From UBA2040 sp047637535 (GTDB taxonomy: Bacteria; Bacteroidota; Bacteroidia; Flavobacteriales_D; Crocinitomicaceae): a stretch of 38,027 nucleotides of DNA. The stretch covers positions 1-38,027 of the forward strand of contig JBLIKY010000002.1 of the NCBI GenBank assembly GCA_047637535.1, written 5' to 3'. The notes beneath the pieces are model-generated. The model saw only the letters and a list, made by a program, of their open reading frames with translations. It was not told the DNA's origin and did not search any database. Each line of letters begins with the position of its first letter. Positions within the stretch are counted from its first letter, which is position 1. Position numbers and translations under genes: made by a program. Shown in pieces: positions 8,352-16,580 of this stretch.

Positions 8352-8981
8352 TTAAATAGTTAGTTCGTTTTCATTTTTTAACTCCACTCCATTTCTAAAC
8401 ACTTGACTAAACACTAAAGAAAGAAGGAATAACAGGAAAAGCTCAATATCTGGAAATGGGAAGTTTACTACTTGGTACTGGGAAAATAGAGCTGTGTTGT
8501 TAATTGCAGCACTTATGAAATATTGCGAAATCACATCTACAATGAACATACAAAAGAAAGCAATGCTTATTCTCTTAAAATAAATAGCGTTTTTTTGAAT
8601 AAAGAAATGACCCAGTTTGATGTTGCTAATGACGCTACGAAGTGATTTTGTCATCCAAATAATGAAGATCAAATACAAGGAAACAAATAACATCTGAATT
8701 CCAAATAAATGATGAGTATCATTATCGATTGGGATCTGTACAGTCAACTCCTGAATTTCCAAGGAGTTTAAACCATCTGGTAAACTAATGTTTTTAGCAA
8801 ACTCTATCGGAAGTTCGATATTAAACTTTAGCCCTTCCTCTCCAAATATATCTGGCGAAATAACTTTCATTGTTCCAAATATTACAACCAAGACGGTTAA
8901 GAATAAAAGAATTATCCAAAACACTTTGAGAAGAATTGATAACCACTTAATTGACCAATGACGATTTGTAGAAGCACCCAT
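8352..8981 (-). CDS. DUF2975 family membrane protein
   Basis: A 209-residue integral membrane protein with four predicted helices (about 14-40, 95-115, 133-155 and 180-200) and an extracytoplasmic loop of some 55 residues after the first. The C-terminal sequence, LVFSQVFRNGVELKNENELT, is the characteristic ending of DUF2975 proteins, which are encoded beside small XRE regulators, as here. Biochemical function of the family is unknown; a sensory or regulatory partnership with the regulator is an inference from the pairing. A possible -7 element, TACATTTA on the minus strand, lies at 9009-9016, 27 nt before the ATG. Confidence 0.85.
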   Translation of the reverse strand: MGASTNRHWSIKWLSILLKVFWIILLFLTVLVVIFGTMKVISPDIFGEEGLKFNIELPIEFAKNISLPDGLNSLEIQELTVQIPIDNDTHHLFGIQMLFVSLYLIFIIWMTKSLRSVISNIKLGHFFIQKNAIYFKRISIAFFCMFIVDVISQYFISAAINNTALFSQYQVVNFPFPDIELFLLFLLSLVFSQVFRNGVELKNENELTI

Positions 8982-9126
8982 ATTGTTTAATTTAAAATTT
9001 CTGATATTTAAATGTAAACATTAATTATTGAATAAGAATAAATATATATTGTTTAACAGTAAATAATTTACTTTTATCAATCTATTTTACTTTGTGATAA
9101 AGTATTTTAAATACGGTCAGCTATTC

Positions 9127-9157
9127 TTTACCAGCAGTAAAAAAGTATCTATCTTTG
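9127..9157 (+). promoter_or_regulatory. Promoter of the tat-led operon, probably leaderless
   Basis: TTTA at 9127-9130, 19 nt, then TATCTTTG at 9150-9157, an exact -7 match. Only TGCT separates it from the ATG at 9162, so transcription should begin at or beside the start codon. Confidence 0.65.
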
Positions 9158-9161
9158 TGCT

Positions 9162-9581
9162 ATGCTTTTATTCTTAAATGATATTGCCGGTTCTGAAATC
9201 TTATTGATTTTAGTATTTATATTGATGTTTTTCGGTGCCAAGAGTATCCCAGGGATTGCTCGCACTATGGGTAGAACCATACGTCAAATTAAACAAGCTT
9301 CGCAAGATGTTCAATCCGAAATACGGAAGTCGGGCGTTGATATTAAAAAGGACATGAATTTTCAAAACTTCGTGCAAGACGCTACTAAAGAAATAAAAGC
9401 ACCTATGGATCAATATGCTCAGCAAGTGAGTGAGGTAACGAATTTAAATAGCCAAGCCTATAATAAACCGAAGCCTGTTGGGGTTGTGCCTCCATTGCCT
9501 GTAGAAATTGATAAGAAAGAAATTGCAGATAGAAGCGAGCCAATTAACGAGACGCCAAAAAAAGATTCCAATGAGATATAA
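9162..9581 (+). CDS. tatA: Twin-arginine translocase subunit, TatA/TatE type
   Basis: A 139-residue protein with one N-terminal membrane helix (about 9-24), the FG hinge at residues 24-25, then an amphipathic helix, AKSIPGIARTMGRTIRQIK, matching the TatA pattern (FG-x-x-x-x-P-x-x-x-R-x-x-G). A long hydrophilic and proline-containing tail follows, somewhat longer than in short TatA proteins of 60-90 residues. TatA oligomers form the protein-conducting element of the Tat system for folded proteins. No tatC is in the window. First gene of an overlapped five-gene operon; its last 11 bp overlap the nitroreductase. A TatB-like role cannot be excluded, but sequence around the hinge favours TatA. Confidence 0.85.
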   Translation: MLLFLNDIAGSEILLILVFILMFFGAKSIPGIARTMGRTIRQIKQASQDVQSEIRKSGVDIKKDMNFQNFVQDATKEIKAPMDQYAQQVSEVTNLNSQAYNKPKPVGVVPPLPVEIDKKEIADRSEPINETPKKDSNEI

Positions 9582-10158
9582 CCTCTCTGAAATAACCGAG
9601 GTCATTCGCAATAGACGTACAATTTATCCCGAACAATTTTCGGATAGAAAGGTCCATCGTGAACAGATAGAGCTTCTGCTAAACAATGCAACATGGGCGC
9701 CAACGCACGGTAAGACTCAGCCTTGGCGTTTTAAGGTTTTTATGGAAGAGTCACGTAGCTCTCTGAGTGAATTTTTAGCAAAGGAATATTTAAGTCAAAC
9801 TCCTGCTGAACTTCAAAATGACAAGAAGCTTGCGAAAATGTTGAATCGCCCTAAACTTTCTTCTGCAATAATTGCGGTTTGCATGCATAGACAAGACGAA
9901 GAAAAGATACCTGAAATTGAAGAAATTGAAGCCGTAGCTTGTGCCGTTCAAAACATGCATTTGACGGCAACTGCATACGGATTAGGAGCATTCTGGTCGA
10001 GCCCTAAGTTGATTTACTCACAAGCAATGAATGATTTTTTGGGCTTACGAAAACAAGACAAATGTTTGGGCTTGTTTTATGTAGGATACACCAATGAAGA
10101 ATGGCCCCAAGGTCAGCGCAAACCAATCGAATACCTTACAGAATGGAAAACCCAATAG
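9571..10158 (+). CDS. Nitroreductase family protein, YdjA-like
   Basis: A 195-residue flavoenzyme of the nitroreductase superfamily, expected to bind FMN and use NAD(P)H. Visible marks: RNRRT at residues 13-17 for FMN phosphate contact, NATWAPTHGKTQPWRF at about 39-54, which is characteristic of the YdjA-like branch, and YGLGAFWSS in the second half. The natural substrate is not predictable. I chose ATG 9571, which overlaps the tatA stop by 11 bp; upstream codons in this frame belong to tatA sequence read in another frame. The downstream gene starts 16 bp before this stop. Confidence 0.88.
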   Translation: MRYNLSEITEVIRNRRTIYPEQFSDRKVHREQIELLLNNATWAPTHGKTQPWRFKVFMEESRSSLSEFLAKEYLSQTPAELQNDKKLAKMLNRPKLSSAIIAVCMHRQDEEKIPEIEEIEAVACAVQNMHLTATAYGLGAFWSSPKLIYSQAMNDFLGLRKQDKCLGLFYVGYTNEEWPQGQRKPIEYLTEWKTQ

Positions 10159-10547
10159 ATAATTCAATAGACCTAGGTTTTGTCAATTATGTGCAACATC
10201 CTGAAAACAAAAAATACGTTGTTTTTAGGTTTGCCGATACAAATAGATCCAAAAGTTTTGAAGAGAGTTTAAACGAGGAAAAAATCTGGTTTGAAAAGGG
10301 CGATGAAGAAAAGCGGGGTCGAAAATACGAATTGTATGCCGTCCATCAATCGGATTACAACAAAGCACAGAAATTAAACTATAAAGTAGAGGGTTTGCAT
10401 AAAAAACCAATTATTCCGTTTGCTATATTAAGATGGAGTTTAATGATTTTTTCTGCTTTTGTGATGACTCTTGCGATTATAGGGTATGTAAAAGGAAAAA
10501 AGCATTTGAAACAAGAATCTCAAAAAATAGAGAAATCAAGAAGGTGA
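10143..10547 (+). CDS. Unknown small protein with one C-terminal membrane helix
   Basis: A 134-residue protein not assigned to a family. Residues 1-95 are charged and soluble, with a compact pattern (YVVFRFADTNRSKSFEESLN) that could form a small alpha/beta sandwich such as a ferredoxin-like fold. One membrane helix follows at about residues 96-118, then a basic tail. This looks like a tail-anchored inner-membrane protein. Start ATG 10143 overlaps the nitroreductase stop by 16 bp, and the last 4 bp overlap the GTG start of the next gene, so it is embedded in a translationally coupled operon with tatA. Function unknown; the fold remark is speculative. Confidence 0.75.
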   Translation: MENPIDNSIDLGFVNYVQHPENKKYVVFRFADTNRSKSFEESLNEEKIWFEKGDEEKRGRKYELYAVHQSDYNKAQKLNYKVEGLHKKPIIPFAILRWSLMIFSAFVMTLAIIGYVKGKKHLKQESQKIEKSRR

Positions 10548-11329
10548 TTGCATACACACAAAATCATATAAAAAAAACGCTTTTAATAGGGTTAACTCTG
10601 TTTATTGGAAATTCTTCAATTGCCCAAGATAAAAAGGAGTTTAAGGATAAATACGAGACCCATTTTGGGTTTCAGGGTAAGGTTTTGCTCCCAAATAACT
10701 TCATTTCTTCAAAAACCGTCAACATGATCAATCAATCATTTGAAGTAAATATGACGGAAACCAATGGGGTTGCCTATGGTGCAATAATTCGAAAAACTTA
10801 CAATGAGAAATTTTCTATCGAAACTGGCTTGAATTATTATTTCCGAAATTTCTCCTTCGTTTCAACCGTTAAAGACAGCAACGCAAGTGCGACAGGAAAC
10901 TTCACATTCACTAACTTTGAAGTCCCATTGTACGGCTTTGTTTTTATAAAGTTATCTAATGAAGTATACGCTAACACGGCCCTGGGCTTAAATTTTAATT
11001 ACAAACCTTCTGCAGTAGAATCAGCTGAAATAGCTAATAACCAAAAGTTCACAAATAGAGGGATACCCTTAAGCAGTTTTGGTCTAGACGTAGCTGCCCA
11101 ATTTGGTTTTGAATACAGAACGAGAAGGTCCGGCATGTTTTACCTGGGAGGTAATGTAAAAGTTCCCCTTACTCCATTATTTAATATTTTGTCTATATAT
11201 CAAAAAGGCGGAAATGCAATAAAGATGGCTGGTAAGTACCAAGGTTCGCTTTTTTCTATTGATTTAAGATACTATTTCCCGGAAATAAAGAATAAAGGCT
11301 CACAACCCCTTCAAGGCCCAATCGAGTAA
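10544..11329 (+). CDS. Outer-membrane beta-barrel protein (porin-like, type unknown)
   Basis: A 261-residue exported protein. GTG 10544 is used as start because it forms a 4-bp GTGA overlap with the upstream stop and gives a clean signal peptide: a basic N-terminus, then KKTLLIGLTLFIGNSSIAQ, with cleavage after SIAQ. Longer in-frame extensions only read through the upstream gene. The mature part alternates polar and hydrophobic residues with aromatic girdle positions (YFRNFSF, FTNFEVPLYGFVF, FGFEYRT) and ends in a strand, IDLRYYFPE, typical of Bacteroidota outer-membrane barrels (PorT/OmpW-like sizes). Specific function unknown. The next gene overlaps by 1 bp (TAATG). Confidence 0.8.
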   Translation: MIAYTQNHIKKTLLIGLTLFIGNSSIAQDKKEFKDKYETHFGFQGKVLLPNNFISSKTVNMINQSFEVNMTETNGVAYGAIIRKTYNEKFSIETGLNYYFRNFSFVSTVKDSNASATGNFTFTNFEVPLYGFVFIKLSNEVYANTALGLNFNYKPSAVESAEIANNQKFTNRGIPLSSFGLDVAAQFGFEYRTRRSGMFYLGGNVKVPLTPLFNILSIYQKGGNAIKMAGKYQGSLFSIDLRYYFPEIKNKGSQPLQGPIE

Positions 11330-11808
11330 TGACTACAAAAGATGAAATAATTGAATCGTTAGGTTTGATCCTCCATCCCGAGGGTGGTTGGTACAAAGAA
11401 GTTTATCGTTCTGAGGATAAAATAGATACAATAGACAGAAACCTTTTAACCTCGATTTATTTCCTAATTGACGATCAAAATGTATCCAATTTTCACCGCA
11501 TTAAAAGTGACGAATTGTGGTTTTTTCACTTAGGAACTCCATTAACTGTGCATGTGCTGGACAAAGAAGCTGGTCACCAAAAAAGAATTGTAGGCAACGA
11601 CATCAGCAAGGGCGAGTCGCCTCAAGTATTGGTTAAGAAGGACATGATTTTTGGAAGTTCTCTAGAAGACAGAAAAGGATTCGCTTTGGTTTCTTGCGCA
11701 GTTGCACCGGGATTTGATTTTGAAGACTTTGAACTCTTCACAAAAAAGGAATTATTATCCCAATTTCCCAATGAGCAGGAGATCATTAATAAAATGACGG
11801 CTACTTAA
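11329..11808 (+). CDS. Cupin of the DUF985 (Cupin_5) family
   Basis: A 159-residue double-stranded beta-helix protein. DUF985 hallmarks are HPEGGWYKEVYRS at residues 16-28, FHRIKSDELWFFHLG at 55-69 with metal-ligand candidates His56, Glu62 and His67, and the ending CAVAPGFDFEDFEL. The family is widespread, with solved structures but little known chemistry; a role in sugar or small-molecule metabolism is often guessed. It is last in the tat-led operon, starting in a 1-bp overlap with the barrel gene. Its 3' end runs 8 bp into the opposite-strand sialidase-like gene, leaving no room for a separate terminator. Confidence 0.88.
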   Translation: MTTKDEIIESLGLILHPEGGWYKEVYRSEDKIDTIDRNLLTSIYFLIDDQNVSNFHRIKSDELWFFHLGTPLTVHVLDKEAGHQKRIVGNDISKGESPQVLVKKDMIFGSSLEDRKGFALVSCAVAPGFDFEDFELFTKKELLSQFPNEQEIINKMTAT

Positions 11809-13141
11809 AAAACTTTTTAGTTACAGTTGTCACTTGTAATTTGATTTCCCCATCAATAAATAAAGGGTAAATAGCGCATATTTTTCCATTTACAGCGTCT
11901 ATATTTAAATAGTCACCAAAAAACACTTTTTCAATGGGTTCAAATTCTGTCTTCTCTATTTTTTTTTCGATAAAAGTTTTGCCGCCATCCTTTGAACAAG
12001 CTAAATATACTTGAGTTTGATTGTCCTTTAAGTCCCTGCGATCGTAATACACAAAGTATAGGTGCCCAGAAGATTGATCTACGGTCATCCAAGTAAAGAA
12101 TTGATGTGCTTTCCCTTGATCTTGGTTGACTTTTACTGGCTCACTCCAATTTTCCCCATCGTCTTTAGAGATGGACAAGAAAATGTCTGTATTGTCAATT
12201 CCGTTGCGTTGATCAGCCCAATTGAGATAGAGGTTTCCGTTAAAATTGCCACCTGATAAATCTGATTTTAACACAGGGAGTCCGTTCGCTCTGTTCATCC
12301 CCGGAATCTCCAATGTCCAGCCTTCAATTTGCTGTGAAATAGGTTTTTCGGTATTCATCCAGGTTAAGCCTAGATCATTGGATTTTTGATATACAAGTCC
12401 ATTTGGCCCTGTCCAGGTGACAAACAATTGTCCATTTCGCCCTAAAATAGGAACAGCGCCTTCAACCGTGTTGTCATCGTCGAGGCAATCGCCTGCATCT
12501 TTGGAGATTCTTAAAGGATCGCTCCAAGTTTCGCCTCTATCTTTTGATTTAGAAAATACGATAATAGATGAATCTTTGGGAGCTGCACTGTTGTAACGGT
12601 CAAACTGAGTCCATGTCATATACAACTCACCGTTTTCTTCATTTACAACAACCCAATGCTTGTCCTGTACTTTGGGTGAAGCCGGTTTTGGAAAACTTCC
12701 GTCAGTAAAATCTTGAGATAAATCATCTGTGTATTGACAAACGATACGGTCGAGATGGGTTGTTTTTTTATAACTGGCCAAGTGAAAATAATACGCTCTT
12801 CCTTTGTAATCGTATATTAAAACAGGATCTCCGTAAACGCCATAAGTACTTTGGAGCGATTTGCTTGTCCATGTACTTCCCCCATCTTCAGAATAGTAAA
12901 AATCATTGAGAATAGTTCCGGCGATAATTTGGTCTGTGTTGTTTGGATTGATTGCAATCGATGGTTCAACTTGTGAATATTGGTATCGACTTTTTTCAGG
13001 CTTTTGAAGAATAGAGTGAATGGGTGTTGATACACTGCAACTTGTTACTAAAAAAGAAAAACAAACTATACCAGAAAAAATCAATTGAATTTTCTTTGAT
13101 CGATTAATTATTTTCTTTGTCATGTTTCTCCCTTTTACCAT
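11801..13141 (-). CDS. Sialidase-fold lipoprotein with Asp-box (BNR) repeats
   Basis: A 446-residue exported protein with lipobox LVTSC (lipidated Cys35). Five Asp-boxes of the S-x-D-x-G-x-T-W type are spaced through it: SEDGGSTW at 84-91, a copy ending at 206 (DRGETW), SNDLGLTW at 254-261, SKDDGENW at 325-332 and SKDGGKTF at 383-390. This is the pattern of a beta-propeller of the sialidase/neuraminidase fold. I see no clear arginine triad, so glycosidase activity should not be assumed; many such proteins are secreted binding or structural propellers. ATG 13123 would give a shorter, more typical signal peptide and has a purine-rich stretch before it; either start is possible. It follows the M61 peptidase gene by 28 bp. 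Confidence 0.83.
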   Translation of the reverse strand: MVKGRNMTKKIINRSKKIQLIFSGIVCFSFLVTSCSVSTPIHSILQKPEKSRYQYSQVEPSIAINPNNTDQIIAGTILNDFYYSEDGGSTWTSKSLQSTYGVYGDPVLIYDYKGRAYYFHLASYKKTTHLDRIVCQYTDDLSQDFTDGSFPKPASPKVQDKHWVVVNEENGELYMTWTQFDRYNSAAPKDSSIIVFSKSKDRGETWSDPLRISKDAGDCLDDDNTVEGAVPILGRNGQLFVTWTGPNGLVYQKSNDLGLTWMNTEKPISQQIEGWTLEIPGMNRANGLPVLKSDLSGGNFNGNLYLNWADQRNGIDNTDIFLSISKDDGENWSEPVKVNQDQGKAHQFFTWMTVDQSSGHLYFVYYDRRDLKDNQTQVYLACSKDGGKTFIEKKIEKTEFEPIEKVFFGDYLNIDAVNGKICAIYPLFIDGEIKLQVTTVTKKFFK

Positions 13142-13169
13142 GAATTCTTACTAGAAAACCCTATAAAAA

Positions 13170-14960
13170 TTACTTATTACTTCTTAACCAATAATTGCTG
13201 TTGACAGTATTTACTTTATCGTCTAGTTCAAAATTGAAACGAGTTTTAAAATAATCGTCCATTTTACAATCGAGCTTCATCAAAAGATTGTCTCGAGAAA
13301 TTATCAATTCAAACGTGTCACCTTTTGTCATAGATTCCAAAATAGCGTCTAAGACATCTGAATCTACTCGAATGTCGTCTATGGCTATGATTTCATCACC
13401 TACGCTCAGTCCAGATACTTCTGCAGCCGATTCACGACGGATTCTTGTGACAATAGCCGAATTTCCAGAATTTCTTGTGAGGCTTCCAAAAGAGGTTTCA
13501 AAGTCACTGACGTCCTGAACAACTATTCCTACTTTTTCCAAAACGGTTTTATAATCAGGAATTTCAGTTCCATGAATGTATTTCTTAAAGAAATCACTCA
13601 GGTCATAACCCAATAACTCTTCCAAAGTCGTTTTGAATTCGTCTTCAGTAAATCCTCGCTTTTTACCCAAATAATATTTGTTGTAAAGGATTTGCATAAA
13701 GTCATCTAACCCTTTTTCACCTTTGTATTTATCAATGATCATTGCGTCAAACAACATGGCCATCATTTGTCCTCTTGAGTAATAACTCATGGTTGTGTTT
13801 ACGCTGTTTTCATTCGGTCGATATGCCTTAATCCAAGCGTCATAACTTGCATGGGCTAGGGGTTGTATGCGCGAACCAGTAGAACCTTCAACATAATTCA
13901 AAGTACCATTTAACTTTCTTAAATAAGTATCCTTGTCATAATATCCAGCTCTTAAAAGCAACAACTCATCGTAGTACGAAGTGAACCCTTCCATAACCCA
14001 CAACAAAGTGGTATAGTTTTCTTCGTCGTAGTTAAAAGGCCCCAGTTCAATAGGTCTTATTCTTTTTACATTCCAAAGATGAAAATACTCATGCGCCACG
14101 AGGGAAAGAAAACCTATGTATTTACTCCCTTCATATGTCCAGCGATTTACGGATAGGGTAGTGCTGTTAATGTGCTCGAGTCCACCTTGCCCGTTTTCAA
14201 CATTGTGAATAATAAACGTGTAGTTTTTGTTAGGATTGACTCCAAAAACACTTGTAGCCGACTCAATAATTTTTGGCATATCGATTTTTAACTGTTCGAT
14301 ATCATGATTTCCTCTTCCGTATATTCCAACGTCGTGGTTAAGTCCTGCTGCATTAAAAGAAAATGTTTCTTGATTTCCAATTTCAATCGGGCAATCTACC
14401 AATTGATCGTAATCCTTGAATTCAAAACTAGTTTTTTCATCAGAAACCTCCGATTCTTTAGATCGATTTAAGGCGGTTGTAATTTTTGAGAAAGAAGAAT
14501 GAGGATATACATCTAGGGTTCCTAAAACGTCTTTTGCGTTGTTGAGGTACATAAATACCCCCGAACCACTAACAAAACCGTGGGTATTATCTAGGAAGGA
14601 GGTTCTAACTGTCAGTTCAAAGGAATAAACCTCATAATTGATATGAACTTCTTTGACGTTTTTGGTGTCAACAACCCAAGTGTTTTTGTTGGACTTGTTT
14701 ATTTGTAATGCTTTTCCATTTTTGTCTGTAGCTTTTACCAAGTCTAAATTTTTGGAAAACTCTCTAACCAAGTAGCTTCCGGGTGCCCAAACGGGAAGTT
14801 TAAATTCTAGGCTTGATTTCTTAAAGTCTTTAACAACCATTTCGACTTGAAAATAATGTGCTGCTGGTTTTTCCATGCGCAAGTTATAATGGATGCTTTG
14901 AGCAAAACCCATTGTTAACATTGCACAAAAAAGAATGGAGATTAAGAGAGATTGCCTCAT
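13170..14960 (-). CDS. M61 family peptidase with PDZ domain, exported
   Basis: A 596-residue metallopeptidase of the glycyl aminopeptidase family. After a signal peptide ending in GFAQ come an N-terminal beta domain and the zinc site HEYFH at residues 290-294, with WNVKRIRP following; the third ligand is Glu324 in WVMEGFTSYYDE, all conserved in M61. A PDZ domain lies at about 495-570, with the carboxylate-binding region near ARVSGLS-like residues (AAEVSGLSVGDEII). ATG 14960 is preferred; an upstream TTG at 14978 would add six residues. The probable -7 element is TATCTTTA at 14995-15002 on the minus strand. It is likely periplasmic. The sialidase-like lipoprotein gene follows and may be cotranscribed. 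Confidence 0.92.
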   Translation of the reverse strand: MRQSLLISILFCAMLTMGFAQSIHYNLRMEKPAAHYFQVEMVVKDFKKSSLEFKLPVWAPGSYLVREFSKNLDLVKATDKNGKALQINKSNKNTWVVDTKNVKEVHINYEVYSFELTVRTSFLDNTHGFVSGSGVFMYLNNAKDVLGTLDVYPHSSFSKITTALNRSKESEVSDEKTSFEFKDYDQLVDCPIEIGNQETFSFNAAGLNHDVGIYGRGNHDIEQLKIDMPKIIESATSVFGVNPNKNYTFIIHNVENGQGGLEHINSTTLSVNRWTYEGSKYIGFLSLVAHEYFHLWNVKRIRPIELGPFNYDEENYTTLLWVMEGFTSYYDELLLLRAGYYDKDTYLRKLNGTLNYVEGSTGSRIQPLAHASYDAWIKAYRPNENSVNTTMSYYSRGQMMAMLFDAMIIDKYKGEKGLDDFMQILYNKYYLGKKRGFTEDEFKTTLEELLGYDLSDFFKKYIHGTEIPDYKTVLEKVGIVVQDVSDFETSFGSLTRNSGNSAIVTRIRRESAAEVSGLSVGDEIIAIDDIRVDSDVLDAILESMTKGDTFELIISRDNLLMKLDCKMDDYFKTRFNFELDDKVNTVNSNYWLRSNK

Positions 14961-15016
14961 TTTTTTAGTATTTTTCAATTAATAATTTATTTGATAAAGA
15001 TAAAAATTCCTTTTTG

Positions 15017-15865
15017 ATGAAAATAGTATTTGGAGCATTGATTTTAAGTCTTATTTTTTCTTGTAAACAAGAAATGAAGATGGGCGACGATTTAGAAAGA
15101 ATTGCAAGTTTGCAAAGTGAACTAGAGCAATTAAAGTTGGATTCTGATATGAAAGATTCAATGATGAATGAATCCTTGGCCTTTTTTAATGAGATTCAAG
15201 AAAACTTATCTGCAATTGAAATTAAGAATGAGAACGTCAGAATGCGCGCGCAAAACCCTGAAGTGCCAGGTAATGAAAAGGAGTGGATTCTTCAAGAAAT
15301 AAACCACATTAACTTCTTGCGAACTGAAAATGCGAAGAAGGTTAGTCAACTCCAAAGTCAAATTAATAAAAGCGGCGCTCAGGTTATTGAACTGAAGTTA
15401 ATGGTTGAGAAATTGGTGAAAGACATTGCTTCGAAAGACGAGAAAATTGCTGCCTTACAACTAGAATTAAACGAGAAAAATCAAGATTACTCTAAACTCT
15501 TTGATGCTTATCAAGTGAAAGAGTACGAAATGGAGGAAATGACAATAGGCTTAAATGAGGCCTTTTATGTTTATGGAACCGAAAAGGAATTAATAAAAAA
15601 TAAAGTGATTGAAAAATCCAATGGTTTTATAGGAATAGGTAAGTCTGTCGATATGAAGCAGGATTTTAACCAAAGTTACTTCACTAAAATAGACATTAGA
15701 GAAAAGGATAAAATTGTAATTATTGGTAAGGAAACTAAGTTGGTTTCGACCCATCCAAGTAATTCCTATGAATTGACACAAACTGGTGAAACGTGTGAAC
15801 TAAAAATCATAAATCCTCGGGATTTCTGGAAAATCACGAAATATCTCATTGTCACAGTTAAATAA
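15017..15865 (+). CDS. Coiled-coil lipoprotein
   Basis: A 282-residue protein with lipobox LIFSC near residue 15 and no further membrane segment. Residues of about 25-175 form long heptad-rich helices (for example LQSELEQLKLDSDMKDS, then IASKDEKIAALQLELNEK), and a compact C-terminal beta-rich domain follows from about 180 (YGTEKELIKNKVIEKSNGF through FWKITKYLIV). This architecture and C-terminal domain recur in lipoproteins of Bacteroidota, but the function is not established. ATG 15017 is chosen; the preceding TTG would add one residue. A possible -7 element, TTTATTTG (7 of 8), is at 14986-14993. It is divergent from the M61 gene, with a 56-bp shared promoter region. Confidence 0.82.
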   Translation: MKIVFGALILSLIFSCKQEMKMGDDLERIASLQSELEQLKLDSDMKDSMMNESLAFFNEIQENLSAIEIKNENVRMRAQNPEVPGNEKEWILQEINHINFLRTENAKKVSQLQSQINKSGAQVIELKLMVEKLVKDIASKDEKIAALQLELNEKNQDYSKLFDAYQVKEYEMEEMTIGLNEAFYVYGTEKELIKNKVIEKSNGFIGIGKSVDMKQDFNQSYFTKIDIREKDKIVIIGKETKLVSTHPSNSYELTQTGETCELKIINPRDFWKITKYLIVTVK

Positions 15866-15867
15866 AA

Positions 15868-16518
15868 CTAATCATACAAAAAACTGAATTCTTTAGCGTT
15901 GTATGTCTTCTCAAATAGGTGAGGGTAGTGGCTTTTCATTTCGGCAATCATAAGTTCGTGCGGTAAATCATCAAAATCACCATAATAATGAAGGTATTCC
16001 ATGAACTTTTTATCTCCACTGTAGGGTTGAAATAAAGAATCATTCATTCCATCAAAATCCAAGACATCAACCCCTGTAAAACGACAAATTCTTTGATCAA
16101 AGGCAGGTGTACAGCTAATCCATTTATCTGCCAAAAAGATTTTGACAAATCCATGGAAAACGATTTCATCTCTCCTCAAGTATTTTTGAAGTTTCTCAAC
16201 ACCAATATGGTTCTTAACGATACCAAAGGACAAACGTGAAGGGATGCCTGTTTTACGCAGAAGGGCGCATAGAACTAATGATTTCTCAACGCACCAAGCC
16301 CGATTTTTAGTTAAAACAGTACTTGCTTTTAGCTTATCCTTTCTTAAGTCTAAATGATGCGGGTCATATAAAAAATGATCTCTTACTTTATTATACAAAA
16401 CGACTGCTAAATCTCGTTCAGGTAAGTTGAGATTTAAACCTTGCAAGAATTCATCGAAAATGGGATTTTGATAATCGAGAAAATAAGTTGATTCAGTTTG
16501 CTGTTCGGGTTTTTCCAT
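15868..16518 (-). CDS. Transglutaminase-like cysteine protease-fold protein
   Basis: A 216-residue cytoplasmic protein without signal peptide. The transglutaminase core is visible: Cys76 in NRAWCVEKSLVLCALLRKTG, His122 in FHGFVKIFLADKW and Asp141 in CTPAFDQ, giving a complete Cys-His-Asp triad in the usual spacing. In bacteria this fold is used as a protease, peptidase or acyl-transferase; substrate unknown. ATG 16518 is preferred over TTG 16524. An exact TACTTTTG -7 element lies 22 nt upstream. Its 3' end faces the lipoprotein gene 2 bp away. Confidence 0.85.
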   Translation of the reverse strand: MEKPEQQTESTYFLDYQNPIFDEFLQGLNLNLPERDLAVVLYNKVRDHFLYDPHHLDLRKDKLKASTVLTKNRAWCVEKSLVLCALLRKTGIPSRLSFGIVKNHIGVEKLQKYLRRDEIVFHGFVKIFLADKWISCTPAFDQRICRFTGVDVLDFDGMNDSLFQPYSGDKKFMEYLHYYGDFDDLPHELMIAEMKSHYPHLFEKTYNAKEFSFLYD

Positions 16519-16540
16519 TATCAAGTATTCTTTCCTACTT

Positions 16541-16548
16541 CAAAAGTA
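16541..16548 (-). promoter_or_regulatory. -7 promoter element of the transglutaminase-like gene
   Basis: Minus-strand TACTTTTG, an exact TAnnTTTG match, 22 nt before ATG 16518. No good -33 element is seen. Confidence 0.5.
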
Positions 16549-16568
16549 CAAAAAGGAAGAATAATTCT

Positions 16569-16576
16569 TACTTTTA
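16569..16576 (+). promoter_or_regulatory. -7 promoter element four bases before the next ATG
   Basis: TACTTTTA, 7 of 8 to the consensus, is separated from ATG 16581 only by ATGT. This is the same geometry as at tatA and aroK. Confidence 0.4.
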
Positions 16577-16580
16577 ATGT

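Noticed and set aside
13170..14960. M1-type aminopeptidase assignment
   Set aside because: The HEYFH-WNVKRIRP zinc region and C-terminal PDZ domain are those of M61, and the GxMEN motif of M1 is absent.
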